NCBI GenBank assembly: GCA_015499995.1
Contig: JADNRV010000184.1
Span: 1-64,000 of the forward strand
Direction: 5' to 3'
Length of the DNA: 64,000 nucleotides
From: Flammula alnicola
Taxonomy: Eukaryota; Basidiomycota; Agaricomycetes; Agaricales; Strophariaceae
Shown here: positions 11,701-23,790 of the stretch, in pieces
How positions within the stretch are numbered: position 1 is the stretch's first letter
Layout: every line of letters starts with the position of its first letter
The notes under the pieces: model-generated
What the model saw: only the letters and a program-made list of their open reading frames with translations
The model's database searches: none
Told to the model about the DNA's origin: nothing
Program-made: the position numbers and the translations under genes

Positions 11701-14700
11701 CCGCAGTCCAACACGTATTCGCACTCGCATTCGAATTCTGGTTCGTCTGGGTCGCACGGGCACGACCGCGAGCACGAACACGACGCCCTTGAACCGAGCC
11801 GAGCGTCAGCGGAGGTGGATTATTATTATGACTACAGTCGACGAGCGTCTTCATATATGGAGGGACAGGGGGTGTATGCGAGGCAGAGGGAGCCGATTGT
11901 GTTGACCTACGAGCCGCCGAAGCCGAAGCAGGCTGATGGGTCGTCGTTTGAGACGACGGATACGGAGCGCGAGATGGAGATGGAGATGAGCGCGGAGATG
12001 AGCGCGGAGGCGGAGGGTGAGGTAGTAGACGCGGAGGAAGAGGCGGAGATGGAGAGGGATAAAGAGAAGGGCGCGGCGCGGGCCCTCCTCTCTCGCTCGG
12101 GCTCTTTGTCTATACCCGTCGGTGGTGGTGCTAGGGGGCCGAGGACGAGGAACGGCAGCGTCAGGCGGACGAGCGTCAAGCGGAGGACGAGTGGAGGCAA
12201 GGCGTACGCTGCTACCAAGTCCCATCCATCCTCCTCCTCCTCCCACTCCTACTGGAGGACGAAGAGCAAGCCTGTGGACGACCCGAACACGTATATCCGC
12301 AAGCGCGGTTTGGTTCCTCCGGCGGCACAGCCCAAGAGGTTCTTCGGGTGGGAGTTTGGGTGGGATGCGGCACCACTGGATGGCGAGAGTCGGAGTCGGA
12401 GTCGAGGGGGGAGTAAAGTCAATTCGAAGACCGCGAAGGGCGGCGTGGCGTCGACGAGAGAGATGAAGGAGAGAGAGGAGTCGAGTTTTATTGATTTGAG
12501 GGGCGATCATGGGTTTGGAAGGGGGTTGGGGTTGGGGTTGGGTCTTGCGAGTGGAAGTGGGAATGGGAATGGGAAGGAGAAGGAGAAGAGGAAGTTGAAG
12601 CGGCATTCGATGTTGAGCTCGGTGTCGACGGTTCGGTCGCCTTTGGACGGCGGTGTTAATGGGTATAATTACGGAGATGCGGAGAAGGTGGAAGATCTGA
12701 GGGGTCAGGACGCGATTGGCGGCGAGACGGGTCGCAAATTGAAGAAGAGGTCCGAGTCGAGCTCGAGGCCTGGGACAGCGGACAGCACTGTCCCTCTTCC
12801 GGTGCTACCCTATTCTCATCGGCTCTCCAATGCTACTGTCACCACCGGCAGCCCCGTATCTGCGTCTGCACCTGCACCTCCTCTGCCGCCGTCATCACCA
12901 TCTGGGATCGCGTTCTGCCTCGGACGCGGTTTCGGGCTTGGGCATCGCAAAGTGAAGTCGGGCTCTTCTGGGTCTGGGTCGAGGCCTGGGACGGCGGATA
13001 GCTATGCGAGCTATGCGAGTGCGAACAGCGGCGTCTATGGCAAGGGAGAGGCGTCGAAGCGGGGGCTGCAGCTGAAGAAGAGCTTCAAGTTGGGTGTGGG
13101 GCGGACGCTTGGTCCGGGGTTGACGCTTGCTGTTGCTTCGGGTCGTGGAGGCGACTCTGTTGGTGGCATCAGGGAAAGAGGAAAGAGGGCGGACGATATG
13201 ATTTCTGAGACTGTCAAGGACGAAGAAGATGTGGATGTGGATGAGGACGGCGACATCAGGTCTATTGCGGCTGCGAGATTGGTGTCGGCTTCCGTTGCGC
13301 GTGTGACACCTGCTGCGACAATTTTGGCTGCTCCTGGTACCCCTTCCCCGCGTCGCACCAGCTACTCGTCTGCTCCTTCTGATTTTACGAGTCCGAGCCA
13401 AGAATCAACCCCAAATGCGAATGGACGACCTGTGCGTCCCACCATCGTTACTGTTGGACCAGCCGCCTCCTTGATAACAATGCAGAACCCTCTGTCGCCA
13501 ATAGGTCGAACGCCATCGAGCTCGATAACGCCAAAAACGAGCAAGAGCACATGGAAGCCGCACCCATTCGCTGATCCTGCCGAGGAACTCATCCCGATGC
13601 CATCACCCACGAGAATTGAGGTGGAAGTCGAGGTGGACGATGATGTTGTGCAGCTGGAGCGAGAGATGGAGGAAATCCGTGGGATGAAGGATGATTGCCG
13701 AGATTCTGACAACGAGAAGGCCTTGCTGGACTTCAATGCCACGCTTAGTCCGGTTGTCCCTCCGTTGGCTGATAAAGCAAAGCCGAACGACGTACCGGCG
13801 AACGACGAAAAGGCTTTCGGGTGCCACGCTCAGAAACGCAATGCGCTCTCTTCTCCTCCTGTTCCCAAGTCCGATTGGGCACCTCAGTCAGCCTCTGCGA
13901 CAACAGGCGGCTTTCCATATCGCTTTCCCATGATTTTTCCATCATCTCTCACATCATCCTCTGCATCTGGATCTCCGCCGCGAACCAGCGTGTTTTCGCT
14001 TTCGTCTCAACAGAACCAACCGAATTCTGCGCCGAGCACACCTCGCGGAGGACAGGCGACTCTACGGCTGTCAACTAAGACGATGGATACCGTGCGTAAT
14101 GCGTTCGCGGGCGTCGGTGCGAGGATGAGCAGCGCCACAGCTCGGATGAGCGTCAACGGCGGTGCTGGAGGATCGACACGGGGTGGTCTCGGGTCTAGAT
14201 TCGGGGAGACGGTCATGGAGGACAGTGATGGCGACTTCATGGACCTGCGCGACCCGTTCGCGTCTCCGCCGCCTGCCACTTCCAAGCTGCTAGGAGGCAT
14301 GATGAAGAACCGGAAGAGTGGGATTGGAGCGGCGAAGGAAGGCGATAATTTCTTGCTGATTGATTCGTATGAGCCTGAGGATGTGGATGGTCGCGGGAGG
14401 AGGATGATGATGAGCGCGTGGGGAAAATTCCCGATGCCTGTTCGATCTTTGTCGCCGATTCCTAGTAGCGGAGCTCCGTCGACAGCTAGTGTCAAGAGGA
14501 ATTCCAAAGGTACTACTCGTACCGAAGGGAAGCCTGCCACTGGCCACCGGAAGCACAAGAAGGAGAAGAGGACGAAGAAAGCGACTTTGCCAAGCATGGC
14601 GAATGCCCTGAGTTCTGCAAAGGCGGGTACATTGAGGGCTGGAGACGAGGACGCTGATTTTGGTCTCGAAGAAGCTCTTCTTTCGCAAAGGCTGTTGAGA

Positions 14701-14736
14701 AGTTTGGATTCTGATCATTGGGAAGGCCGGGCATAA
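8790..14736 (+). CDS. Seven-TM receptor-like protein with giant cytoplasmic tail (1,676 aa)
   Basis: The proposed join is 8790-9087, 9192-9305, 9614-10717 and 11222-14736. All donors are GTGCGT, GTACGT or GTATGT, the acceptors are TAG or AAG, and the total is exactly divisible by three. Seven hydrophobic segments are visible at about residues 19-43, 58-80, 88-108, 125-147, 154-178, 425-450 and 487-520. The fifth-to-sixth loop is about 245 residues, His/Ser-rich. The tail after TM7 is about 1,150 residues, rich in Ser, Arg, Glu and Gly, with acidic runs (EMEMEMSAEMSAE) and basic patches. The layout resembles a G-protein-coupled receptor with a large third intracellular loop, but I recognise no diagnostic GPCR family motif. 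The two long introns (308 and 504 nt) are unusual here, so the last join needs transcript support. It could instead be two genes. Confidence 0.6.
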
Positions 14737-15434
14737 GGCGTCGTCTTCTTGTCAAGAATTTTTTGGGAGGAAGAGGGGGGATCGTTTTTATTGATATTAT
14801 ATGTATATTTTGGGTGAGTTCGCCCGTCTTCATCTTCCGACTCCTGATCTTCGTTTTGCTGACCTGTCTTTATTTTCGTTCGTCAGAAATAATCCCGCAT
14901 AGGAGCGGTAGAAACACACCAGTCATTCTTTTCACCATTTACAAATTTTCGCCACACCACACACAAGAATTCGAAATCATAACCGCTCTTTATCGAATAT
15001 CGTTTCCTGATTGTCCTATGCTTTTCATCTTCCAATACCTCATTCGTTATCGACTCTTGCGACTTTCGCCGTCTTCAAGTCTTCTTGGCCACCTTCTGGA
15101 ATCGTCGCTTGGCTCTGCATCATAAGTTATCCAACAACCCTTGCCACATCATCGCCAACATGTGGAACGTTACCGGAGGAAAAAGAAGAAAGAGTCTAAT
15201 CTTTTCAATAAAAAAAAGTTGTATAATTAGCGTTTTATCCAGTCCAATAATCGGTTTCGTCAGTACATACCGCTTTCCTTTTTACTCTTCCCATTTCATT
15301 CCGTCCAACCAATCTTTGAAAGCTGCCTTCGTGGCGCAATTGCTCTCGTCTTGTTGTACTGTATTGTAGTACTTTCTGAACTAAACTGAGTTGAATCCGG
15401 AAGCCACATTAGAAGTTCCGAGGGCATCCGTATA
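14737..15434. other. Intergenic 3' flank
   Basis: This is probable 3' UTR of the preceding gene. An AATAAA-like stretch lies near 15207-15213 (cAATAAAaaa). No further gene was recognised. Confidence 0.4.
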
Positions 15435-16079
15435 TTGGAAACACCGGCGGTGATCGACGCCATCAAACACCGGCGGCAAATACCGCGTCACGTGTCCCCG
15501 CCAGGATGCGTGAGCTCGCCGTTGCAAACGATGACCGGTAGATATTAAATAAAGCTTCGTAGAGCAGAGATAGAGGTACTACACCAGCAGATGCATTTTG
15601 GTAATTGGGATGTTTATTTTATACTGGAAAATACAATTTCAATTGTGATTTTTGGTGGTAGCATTATGTTAATAACATAGCAAGGTAGTTTTTTAATATG
15701 GCGGGGAAGTTTAAGAAGTGCGCTGAGCATTTGAAGGCCCGAGCGATGGGTGGGCGGGTTGCAGCTTGGGTAGTATCACAGTCCATCGTTGGTTTTATGC
15801 CCTTAAAGTTTAGAAACATACCAAAAAATGACATTGGCACTGAAGCTACATTACTACATTGGAGCGGCAACTTTTCTACATGACGAGAACAATTAAATCC
15901 CCCCGCTGAACGTTCAAATCTACAGGCGCTGCACGGGCAGGGCAAGGCGGGCGGCTGACGGAACCAGGCGACGCCAAATTGGACATCTGCCGATCTGCCG
16001 ACGAGGCTTAGGGAAGGCTTGGTCATCTTCGGGGGTTGCCGCCGTCGACACCGCCGGTGAACGACGCCGGTGTTTCCAA
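15435..16079. mobile_element. Short terminal-inverted-repeat element (645 bp, MITE-like)
   Basis: The left end reads TTGGAAACACCGGCG. The right end is its reverse complement (CGCCGGTGTTTCCAA, ending at 16079). Inside both ends an ACCGGCGG motif is repeated, giving imperfect arms of about 50 bp. The interior has no transposase-like frame, so this looks non-autonomous. I could not define a target-site duplication: the flanks are CGTATA on the left and ATCCCC on the right. The superfamily is unassigned. Confidence 0.55.
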
Positions 16080-17696
16080 ATCCCCGATTCTTACGAAGTT
16101 CTTGAGAGGGTTTGCATCTAGTTTCCGAGAGTCGACAGTATTTGAATTCAGCCTGCAGACGAGATTTCAAGTGAAAGCTGGGTCGTCCGAGAACAAGGGT
16201 ACCGTAGCAGAAGGTCCATAGAGTGAGTTAAGACTTGTTTTCGTCCCTTCCTTCGGATTTGAATGCGGGAATTACTTAGCATATGGCCGAGGACACAGAG
16301 ATAAATGTCGGCGACAACAGTATTTGTGTTTGTGATCGTCGCCAAACATTGAACAGGTATCGGCTTCCCGGACCGCGATTAGGGGTTAGCTTTCACAGTT
16401 TCGTTTCGTTGGTTCCGAGCTGCGGTTATACTCAAGTTACGGGCATGAGCACCAGTGCAATAGCAATATTTCAGAAGGTTATAGAAAGGAATATATATTG
16501 CATACCCTTCATCAGAATACTTGTAGCATCGAAAGAATGCTACATTCCTCGCCGTGGAAGTTGGAGAGAGGGCAGACAATTAAATTCTGGGAAGGTAATG
16601 CATCCACAATTTGCTCGCTTCCCGAGAAAGTCTGAGCTGGTCCGAGATGCGACCTACATTACTGGAAATCATAGAAACTATCACACGCGCGTCGAAGAAA
16701 ATGTCAGGAGTAGAATGATCGAAGAGGTGCTAGAAAGCATGCTGAAGATTTGAAGGATTCGAGAACAGAATAGCTCTTATTCAGAACTCGGGTATAGTCA
16801 TGAGAAGTAATGCATTAACCACAAACCTAACCAGATTGAATTCAAACTTCAACCAAGCAAATCAGAATGGAACAATAACTTTACTGAAAACGAGCATCTT
16901 ACCCACTGACATTTGCTCAGAACAACATCGCGAGAGCCACATCAAAAAATCCTGTGCATTTTCGACCTTGTAACCATGGCTCGCGGTGACTTCTGTCCAT
17001 TGCTGATGAATTAGAAGTCGAAAATCATAAGGTAAATCGCCCGTAATTGAAGCTCATCCATCACGGTGTGATGGCATTCTATTTATATCTGACTGAGCAA
17101 CTCCTCTTGGATAAGTTGTATTGACGTTGATGGCAATGAGCACAGAGCAATGAGTACTAACGTACCTCGATTCACTGTAACTGAGAAGAAATAGTATAAT
17201 TTGTTTGACTTCGAGGCGTCGAAAAGCGTACATGCACGTACAGTAATATCTGCAAAGATGCGATTAACCAAAGAAAATAAGACGAGCTCTGGGATTATAT
17301 CTACTAACAACATTCCCAAGCTCGAGGCCATTTGACACGAACGACATATCAAAGGTCTGGCAGAACCAGATGGTGCATACTGTCATCCGCCACCCAAGGA
17401 CGCACAACGGTGGGACTGCCGCATAGCACTATCACACCACCACCCGGGTTCATCTGTCATCGATGTCAATCACCTGTTCTCGCGCTCTGGACCTCACAGG
17501 TGGAGGGGGGAATAGGGAATGCGCACCTATAAAGGAGACCCCAGCTCAAGGAGCCAACTCTCTTTTCCTCCAGTCCCAGGTTTCGTTCTCGTTCTCGTTC
17601 TCGTTCCTTCCTTTCCTTCGTTCATTCTTTTTTCATCTGTTTATTCCTTTCATTCTTTTGCTTCCCTCTTGAAGAGGTTTATTTCTGGAAAACAAC
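16080..17696. other. Intergenic and lysozyme promoter region
   Basis: A 156-codon frame at 16283-16753 has no recognisable feature and was not accepted. The last part is the promoter of the lysozyme gene. A TATA-like CTATAAAGG lies at about 17527-17535, and a pyrimidine tract with GTTCTC repeats spans 17580-17690, directly before the start codon. Confidence 0.4.
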
Positions 17697-19159
17697 ATGA
17701 AGTCATTCACATTCATTCTCCTTGCTATTGCCCTTGCGCAAGCCGCACCTCTACTGCAGCCATGCGGAAGTTCAGATTCGCGCGCTGACAATGCCGGTAC
17801 GCGTGTAATCTCACCTTTAAATTCGACGACGATGCTAAAAGTTGTATTATATCTTCATTAGTTCTGTTCCGCGCGAGCAATACAAACCTCGACGCGCGCC
17901 ACCCGATCTTTGGCCTCTCTAAGTTCGCCAGACGCAGCATTTTCGCTAGGCAAGACGACTTTGGCGACGATTCAAGCGACGACTCCAGCTTCGACGACGG
18001 GTCGGATGATACTTCGGGAGAGGACGACTCTACCGACAATACCGATGATAGCGGTGACGGTTCCTTCGACACTGGCGCTGATGATACCGGAGACGATACC
18101 AGTGCCGACGATGGCAGCCTCGATACTACTGCAGACGATGGTACCGACAACACCGGAGGTGACACCACAGGAGCCGACAGTGGCTTCGATACCACTGCCG
18201 ACGATGGGTCTGCGGATGACGGGTCTTTGGGCGACTCCGGCCTAGACTCGACTGACCCCACCAACGATGGCACCGACACCACAGATTCCACAGATACTGG
18301 AGGTGACACCACTGATTCAACAGACGGTACCGACACCACGAATGGCACGGACGCTGCTGACGGAACTGACACCACCGATGGAACTGGCACCACTGACGGC
18401 ACTGAATCTACCGATGGCACTGATTCCACCGACACGACTGACGGTTCCGATTCTACACTCTTTGGTGCAAGCAACAGCACAGACACCAGTGACACCACTG
18501 CAGCCACGGACAATTCTGCCAGTGATACAACCACCGCCGATGACAGCGCCACCAACTCGACCTCGACCTCGACACCCAGCGCGGACGCCGCCTCGAGCTC
18601 CGTCGCCACCGCCGCCGAACCCAGCGCAACCGACTCGGCTGCCAGCACCAGTGCCACCTGCGCGTCCTCCTCCACCGGCCCCAACGTCGCCACCGACTCG
18701 CTGATCCAGCAATTCGAAGGCTTCGTCGCGAGCCCCAAGCCAGACCCCATCGGCCTCCCCACCGTTGGCTTCGGCCACAAATGTGTCCAGGCCAACTGCG
18801 CCGAGGTGCCCTTCTCCTTCCCCCTCAGCCAGTCCACCGCCACGCAGCTCCTGCAGAACGACGCGACCAAGTTTGTCAGCTGCCTGCACGGGTTCATCAG
18901 CAACTCTGTGACGCTCAATGATAACCAGTTCGGCGCGCTCACGGCGTTCGCATTCAACCTGGGCTGTGGGACCGTCCAGACGTCGACTCTGCTCAAGCGA
19001 CTGAATAACGGCGAGGATCCTAACACCGTCGCTGCGGCCGAGATTCCCAGGTTTAACAAGGCTGGCGGAAAGGTGCTCTCTGGTTTGAGCAGACGCCGCG
19101 CTGCAGAAGTTTCTCTCTTCCAAACACTCTCGAGCATCGTCACCCACCCGCTCTGCTGA
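17697..19159 (+). CDS. Secreted GH24 phage-type lysozyme with acidic Thr/Ser/Asp linker (465 aa)
   Basis: The join is 17697-17796 and 17862-19159 (65-nt intron), in frame. Residues 1-19 are a signal peptide (MKSFTFILLAIALAQAAP), so the product should be secreted. Residues of about 55-310 form a low-complexity region of Asp, Thr, Ser and Gly. From about 312 a GH24 muramidase domain follows. E319, D328 and T334 have exactly the E-x8-D-x5-T spacing of the T4 lysozyme catalytic triad (E11, D20, T26), within QQFEGF and GLPTVGFGH. Also typical are DNQFGALTAFAFNLGCG and the TLLKRLN segment. The family hydrolyses the beta-1,4 MurNAc-GlcNAc bond of peptidoglycan. Its presence in fungi is usually explained by transfer from bacteria or phage. 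The linker may be O-glycosylated. The likely role is an antibacterial or bacteria-feeding enzyme. Confidence 0.9.
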
Positions 19160-20721
19160 ACCACCAATCTGCTGATTGATGACAGTTGCTTCAAGCTTCA
19201 TTTACGTATTTAATATCATGATCATGGACTATAGCGGGAGATGCAAATTTTTGTTTTTCCATTTTAGCAATTCTTACTTTAAAAAGAGATGGATTCTGTA
19301 GAAGGAACGTACCGTAATCTGAACGATCAAAATTCCTGGCCGGATATTATTTCCCCTGCGAAAGACCGTATGTCTTGAGGACTGCTGCAGAAGCCCCTCT
19401 TTCCAACCGCATTCGAGCGTCGAACTGGCCTTGCTAAATCGACCTCTGGCCTCTTTGGTTGACAGGTAAGGGTGTTTCGAGTTTCAGACGGATATATGCG
19501 CATTTATTATGATAAATTGTAGCAGGGGGTGCGCCCTTGGGTTTCCAAATTATCAACCGTTTACTTCAAGAGAGATAGATGCTGTTGAATGGACTTAAAC
19601 TTGCCTGCCTGACTACCGTCAAGAGCCTATGCCTGTCAATTGGTGCCTCCTGGTCAACCGGTCACAGGCTTGCTTTCCGCGTGTTGGGGAAGAGACAACA
19701 GTCCAACTCTGCGAATGGCTCGGAAGCTTTGACGGGACCTCCCCTCTTGACAATTGTACTTAGATGTCCGGGGATCGGGAAACAAGTGGAAATCCACGCT
19801 GGAGCCCTTTGATGCCGAGTCGAGAAGCACTTTATGAAAATAGAAAAAGAAATATCAGGACGAATAGAAGAGAGCTTGAAATAAATGTACCGCTAAAAAC
19901 ATTACTGGCAGTACAGGGCAGCAACCAAAGACGAGTTCCGAATCTTGTCGTGTGATAAGTTCTGGTTGAGCCTCCATTGCCAAGATACCGGCTAGAAAGG
20001 AGAGAAGAACAGAGTTATCAAATGACCTCCGCGCTCGTCATGGAGAGTTCAACTGTTGGATACTATCGGGCACGCCAGAAGTCACCGAGGTCAGGGTGAT
20101 GGCGGTGATTAAGCAACCACATCGGTGGACTGTACTGTTGATTTGACAATTTCGACATGCTGGGGTCGTTCGGAAGAGCTTATAAAAAACCCCACAATTG
20201 TGGATATGGGGTTCAAGGGATTCTTGGCGGTCTGGCCATGCGGTGCGTAGATATGTTAAACACGATTCTGGAGAGCCCTTGCTGGCCTTAAGAGCCGCTC
20301 AACGCAAATTAACTATACTTAGAGTTTGTTGGGGTGATATTGGTTGGCATGAAAAGAATAACAACTAAAAGGACGGCTTACCGGAGGTAGACTGTAGAAC
20401 TCCAGCAATCCTCGGAGGCCAGCCGATGGCCGTATGATTGGGCAAGACTTTCAACTCTTCTTCATGCTACATTGTTCATCAGATTGACGAGGACTGATTT
20501 GTTGGCCGAAGGGTAGCTGTGAAAGCTATCACAGTGTGAACGAGAGGAGGTCACAAATAATTGTGATTCGACGAAAGACGGAAAGACGCGTGGGAATGAT
20601 CAATATGGCGTATTTCTCTCATACTTATGTGTAGAACCCGGGTGTATAAGTACACAACCCCATGTCTGCTCTTTCTCTCACACCGCATAACTGAACGGAC
20701 CGTCGCTTTCGCTCTCGGATC
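19160..20721. other. Intergenic, nothing recognised
   Basis: No domain-bearing frame was seen. The final 150 bases lead into the F-box/LRR gene and contain a GTATAAGTAC TATA-like element near 20642. Confidence 0.4.
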
Positions 20722-22778
20722 ATGTCCCTCTCCAATATCCCTACCTCCTCTCCCAAACAATTTCGCTCACCGTTGACGCGCACTCCGGGGGATTTGTTAA
20801 TCGAAATTGCTCTCTTCCTGGAGCTGCGCCAAGATCTCCTCAATTTCTGCCTTACTGTGCGTGCTCAACCCCTGTATGTGGAGCCCAGGAATGACATAAT
20901 TCACAGTCCAACTATGTCTTTTCCAACGTCTCTTCAGTGCTTTACGAAACCGTCGTCTTGGAGTCCGTGGAACAATGCCGTCTCACGCTAGGAATGCTCT
21001 CGAGAAACAATGGTATCGCCCGCCATGTACGCCACCTCGTTATTCGCCCACAGGCGAGACACAGAACGTATTTCACCCTCGAGCACAATGCAGCTGCCTC
21101 CGCTGCTGTGAGGGAGACAGTAGGATCGATGTGTTTGGATGCGTTGGTGAGATTCATATGGGATGCGGACGAGTTGCCCTACCATGACGACATGTGGTTT
21201 GCCTTGCGTGCTGGGTGCGTCTTACAAAGTTAACTTCCGATTATGAACTGGGCGACTAATCGTCCCCGGTGGAACGCAGTTGTCAGCAATTGCGGTATAT
21301 CGGCACTTCCATTGGCACAGTCCTCCCCTATGTGAATAGCCATGTACGTTAAGTTTATCTACATTATATATGTAGAATTAACATCTCTACCTGCTCTAGT
21401 TATTCGATTTCCATGACTTGAAAGGTTTCTTTTTAACGTTAAAGAATGGATTTTACGAGCACCACACCGACCTATTCACCGATGGTCAGCATCCTACTTG
21501 TACCTCCTTTCTTGCACTCATAAATAAAATCCAGAAGAACATCCCGTATTCCAGAACTTCAGGACCATGCTGATCCGCCGAAGTCCCAACCTCGAAGAGC
21601 TGATGATCGCAGGCTTCTCGACCGTTCCTACTGACGTCCATTTCCTCCTCGAAGGTCGATGGCCGAAATTACGAAAACTGGCCTTGGGTGACGTATGTGT
21701 CGACTGGTTCCACAGATCGCTGAATCCGGGGGAGAAGCGGCCCTTTATCGCCTTCCTCGAAGCCCATCCCGGGTTGGAGTCGCTCAGCCTCTCACGACAC
21801 ACCATTCAGCCTATCCATTTAACGACTCTAGACCCTGCAGCGCTCAGTCAAGTGACACACTTCTCTGGGACCCACCAGCAGCTCCATGCGCTGACGCATG
21901 TGCATCACTCTGTCAAATCGGTGGTGTTTAGAGATCCAGTAGAGACGCGTGACGTCTCTGCGCCGACGGTGGCTAGTCTGTTGCGCGACCTGACGTCACT
22001 TACGAGTTTGAAGATCTCGTTTACGCTCCATTCGATGTATGATAGCGGCAACCTTCTTCGGTCGCTCATACAGTCGTGTCCTAGGCTGCGGCACCTTGAA
22101 CTGACGTGCGCGCACAAGCCTTCGTTCCAAATTGTACGTCGCATACCCTCTACCTTATCTTTCAACGCTTCAATCTCTAACTCTTCTATTCGCTATGCAC
22201 AGGACGCATTCGCCAAAACCATCCGCGGCTTCCCCAAATTGCGCACGCTGCACCTCGCCATCGTCCGGTACCCAGGCGACGAGACCCTCGCGTCGGGCGC
22301 CGCGCGCATCGCACGGAGCAACCCCCGCCTACACAAATTCTCGCTAACCTTCATCCCGCCCGTGTACCCCGTACCCCTTCCCTTCTCGCTGCCGTACCGC
22401 CCTTTCCCCTTCCCTTTCCCCGCACACGCCACGGGCACGTTCGAAGTATCGTGCGATCAGCACGGGCTGCCCCTTTCGCTTTCTGCCGTCGAGCACAGCC
22501 GCTTCGTCTGGCCGTGGGGGCTGGGCGTGTCGAAGAGGACACGGAAGTACTTGCAGGACCTGAGACCCTTCAGTTATCCTGGAAGAAGGAAGACCGGTGT
22601 GAGGGGTTTGATGGGGCTAGTTGTTGAGAGGAGCTCGGCGGGGGAGGAGATGAGGATGATTTTATTCTGCATGTTTTTGGCGGTTCTGGCGGGCTGTGGG
22701 ATTGTGGCGAATGGGGCGAATAAGATGGCGAGGTTGGCTGCGGTGGACCGGGAGCATCGAATGGCGATTCCGATGTGA
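20722..22778 (+). CDS. F-box/LRR-like protein with C-terminal membrane segment (578 aa)
   Basis: Six exons join in frame: 20722-20860, 20938-21214, 21280-21343, 21400-21484, 21538-22133 and 22203-22778. The introns are 53-77 nt and canonical, and the total is 1,737 nt. The N-terminus, TPGDLLIEIALFLELRQDLLNFCLT, is F-box-like (Skp1-binding helices). The rest is leucine-rich, with repeats such as SPNLEELMIAGF, RWPKLRKLALGDV, CPRLRHLELT and FPKLRTLHLAI, the usual substrate-recognition layout of agaricomycete F-box proteins. Near the end, MILFCMFLAVLAGCGIV is a single hydrophobic helix followed by a basic tail, so the protein may be membrane-tethered. That is unusual for an SCF adaptor. The substrate is unknown. 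Confidence 0.8.
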
Positions 22779-23113
22779 TCAGCTGAATCTTTTTTTATTT
22801 AATTTATTCTCCATCTCTTAGTGTACTCCAGTAATATACAAGGATATATGTATTTTAATAATAGGAACATCTTTTCTATCCTACGCGCACTTCGATGCTT
22901 GAATGATTGATCTCTTCGCTCGATTCATTCGCGGAATTTTACGCTATAGAGGTAATGAGCGATGAATTATGGAACGTGGTATATGGTATTGAGCTACAAA
23001 TATAGAGCCTAGTAATTACACGAGGATAAAGCAATCTTCCTACATGAGAATTCCCATACGGTGTTGGTATCGTGAAACAATGAAACCTGATTTTAGGAGC
23101 ATATAGAGGACTA

Positions 23114-23788
23114 TCAATTGTGTGGAGCTTGAGAAGTCCCTCGGGTACTTCCACCAGTAAGTTGTGTTGCGTTGTCTGGTACAACACGGGCTGCTTCATT
23201 AACAGGGGAAGGCCCTCGGAGGGCTGTTAGCTTGGCATTGCGGACTTTCTACAGGGTCTAAATCGGTTATAGTATCGGGCATATACACCACATGCAAGAC
23301 TTACAGTGTGGTCGTCGTGGGCTTTCATCGCCTCCTCCACACGAATAGCTTTCTTCTGCAACTTCTCTCTCAGCTTCTCATAGTTTCGTGTTGATGTCTC
23401 AAGAATAAAATTAGTTACAACTTAGCCAAAGAAGATTGAAATTTACCTCAAGTTCCTGTTGAGCTTTTTGAACGTCGACGAGAGTGATACCATGGTTGTG
23501 CTCCGCCCTGTATAAATCTTTGAGACTACTTTGTTCCTTCTTCTCTGCCTTCTCGAGCTTGACATCAGCTTTGACAACCGCCTGAAATTCAAATTGTCAA
23601 TATTTATGTAACTATGTCAAGTAGGACCTCCATACCTTTTCAGCTTTGTTTTCCGCCTTTTCAATTTGCGCGAGGTCCCCGATAGAATTCTTCAAGCTTT
23701 TTTCTTCATTGTTGGCTTCCACCAGAATTTCCTTCTTGACCTTCTTGACGAGGTTCGAGGATCTAGAAATTGACTGCTGTGTCGACAT
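23114..23788 (-). CDS. Small coiled-coil protein (171 aa)
   Basis: Four exons join in frame: 23788-23636, 23581-23447, 23397-23305 and 23248-23114. The introns are 54, 49 and 56 nt, and every exon is a multiple of three. The product starts MSTQQSISRSSNLVKKV and is almost entirely a charged Lys/Glu coiled coil (EKAENKAEK, VKLEKAEKKEQSSLKDLY, YEKLREKLQKKAIRVEEAM). It ends in a disordered Thr/Gly-rich tail (QAPHN). It recalls the small coiled-coil proteins annotated as Ncp1-like DNA-binding proteins in mushrooms. That resemblance is from memory and weak. No enzymatic domain is present. Confidence 0.75.
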
Positions 23789-23790
23789 AC

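Noticed and set aside
11851..13401. Antisense frames over the long tail of the seven-helix gene
   Set aside because: GC-rich shadow frames rich in Arg/Pro/Leu without features.
16283..16753. 156-codon frame between the TIR element and the lysozyme gene
   Set aside because: No domain, poor coding character, no intron support.
18317..19201. Long antisense frames over the lysozyme gene
   Set aside because: They arise from the Asp/Thr/Ser repeats; the plus-strand frame has a signal peptide and catalytic triad.
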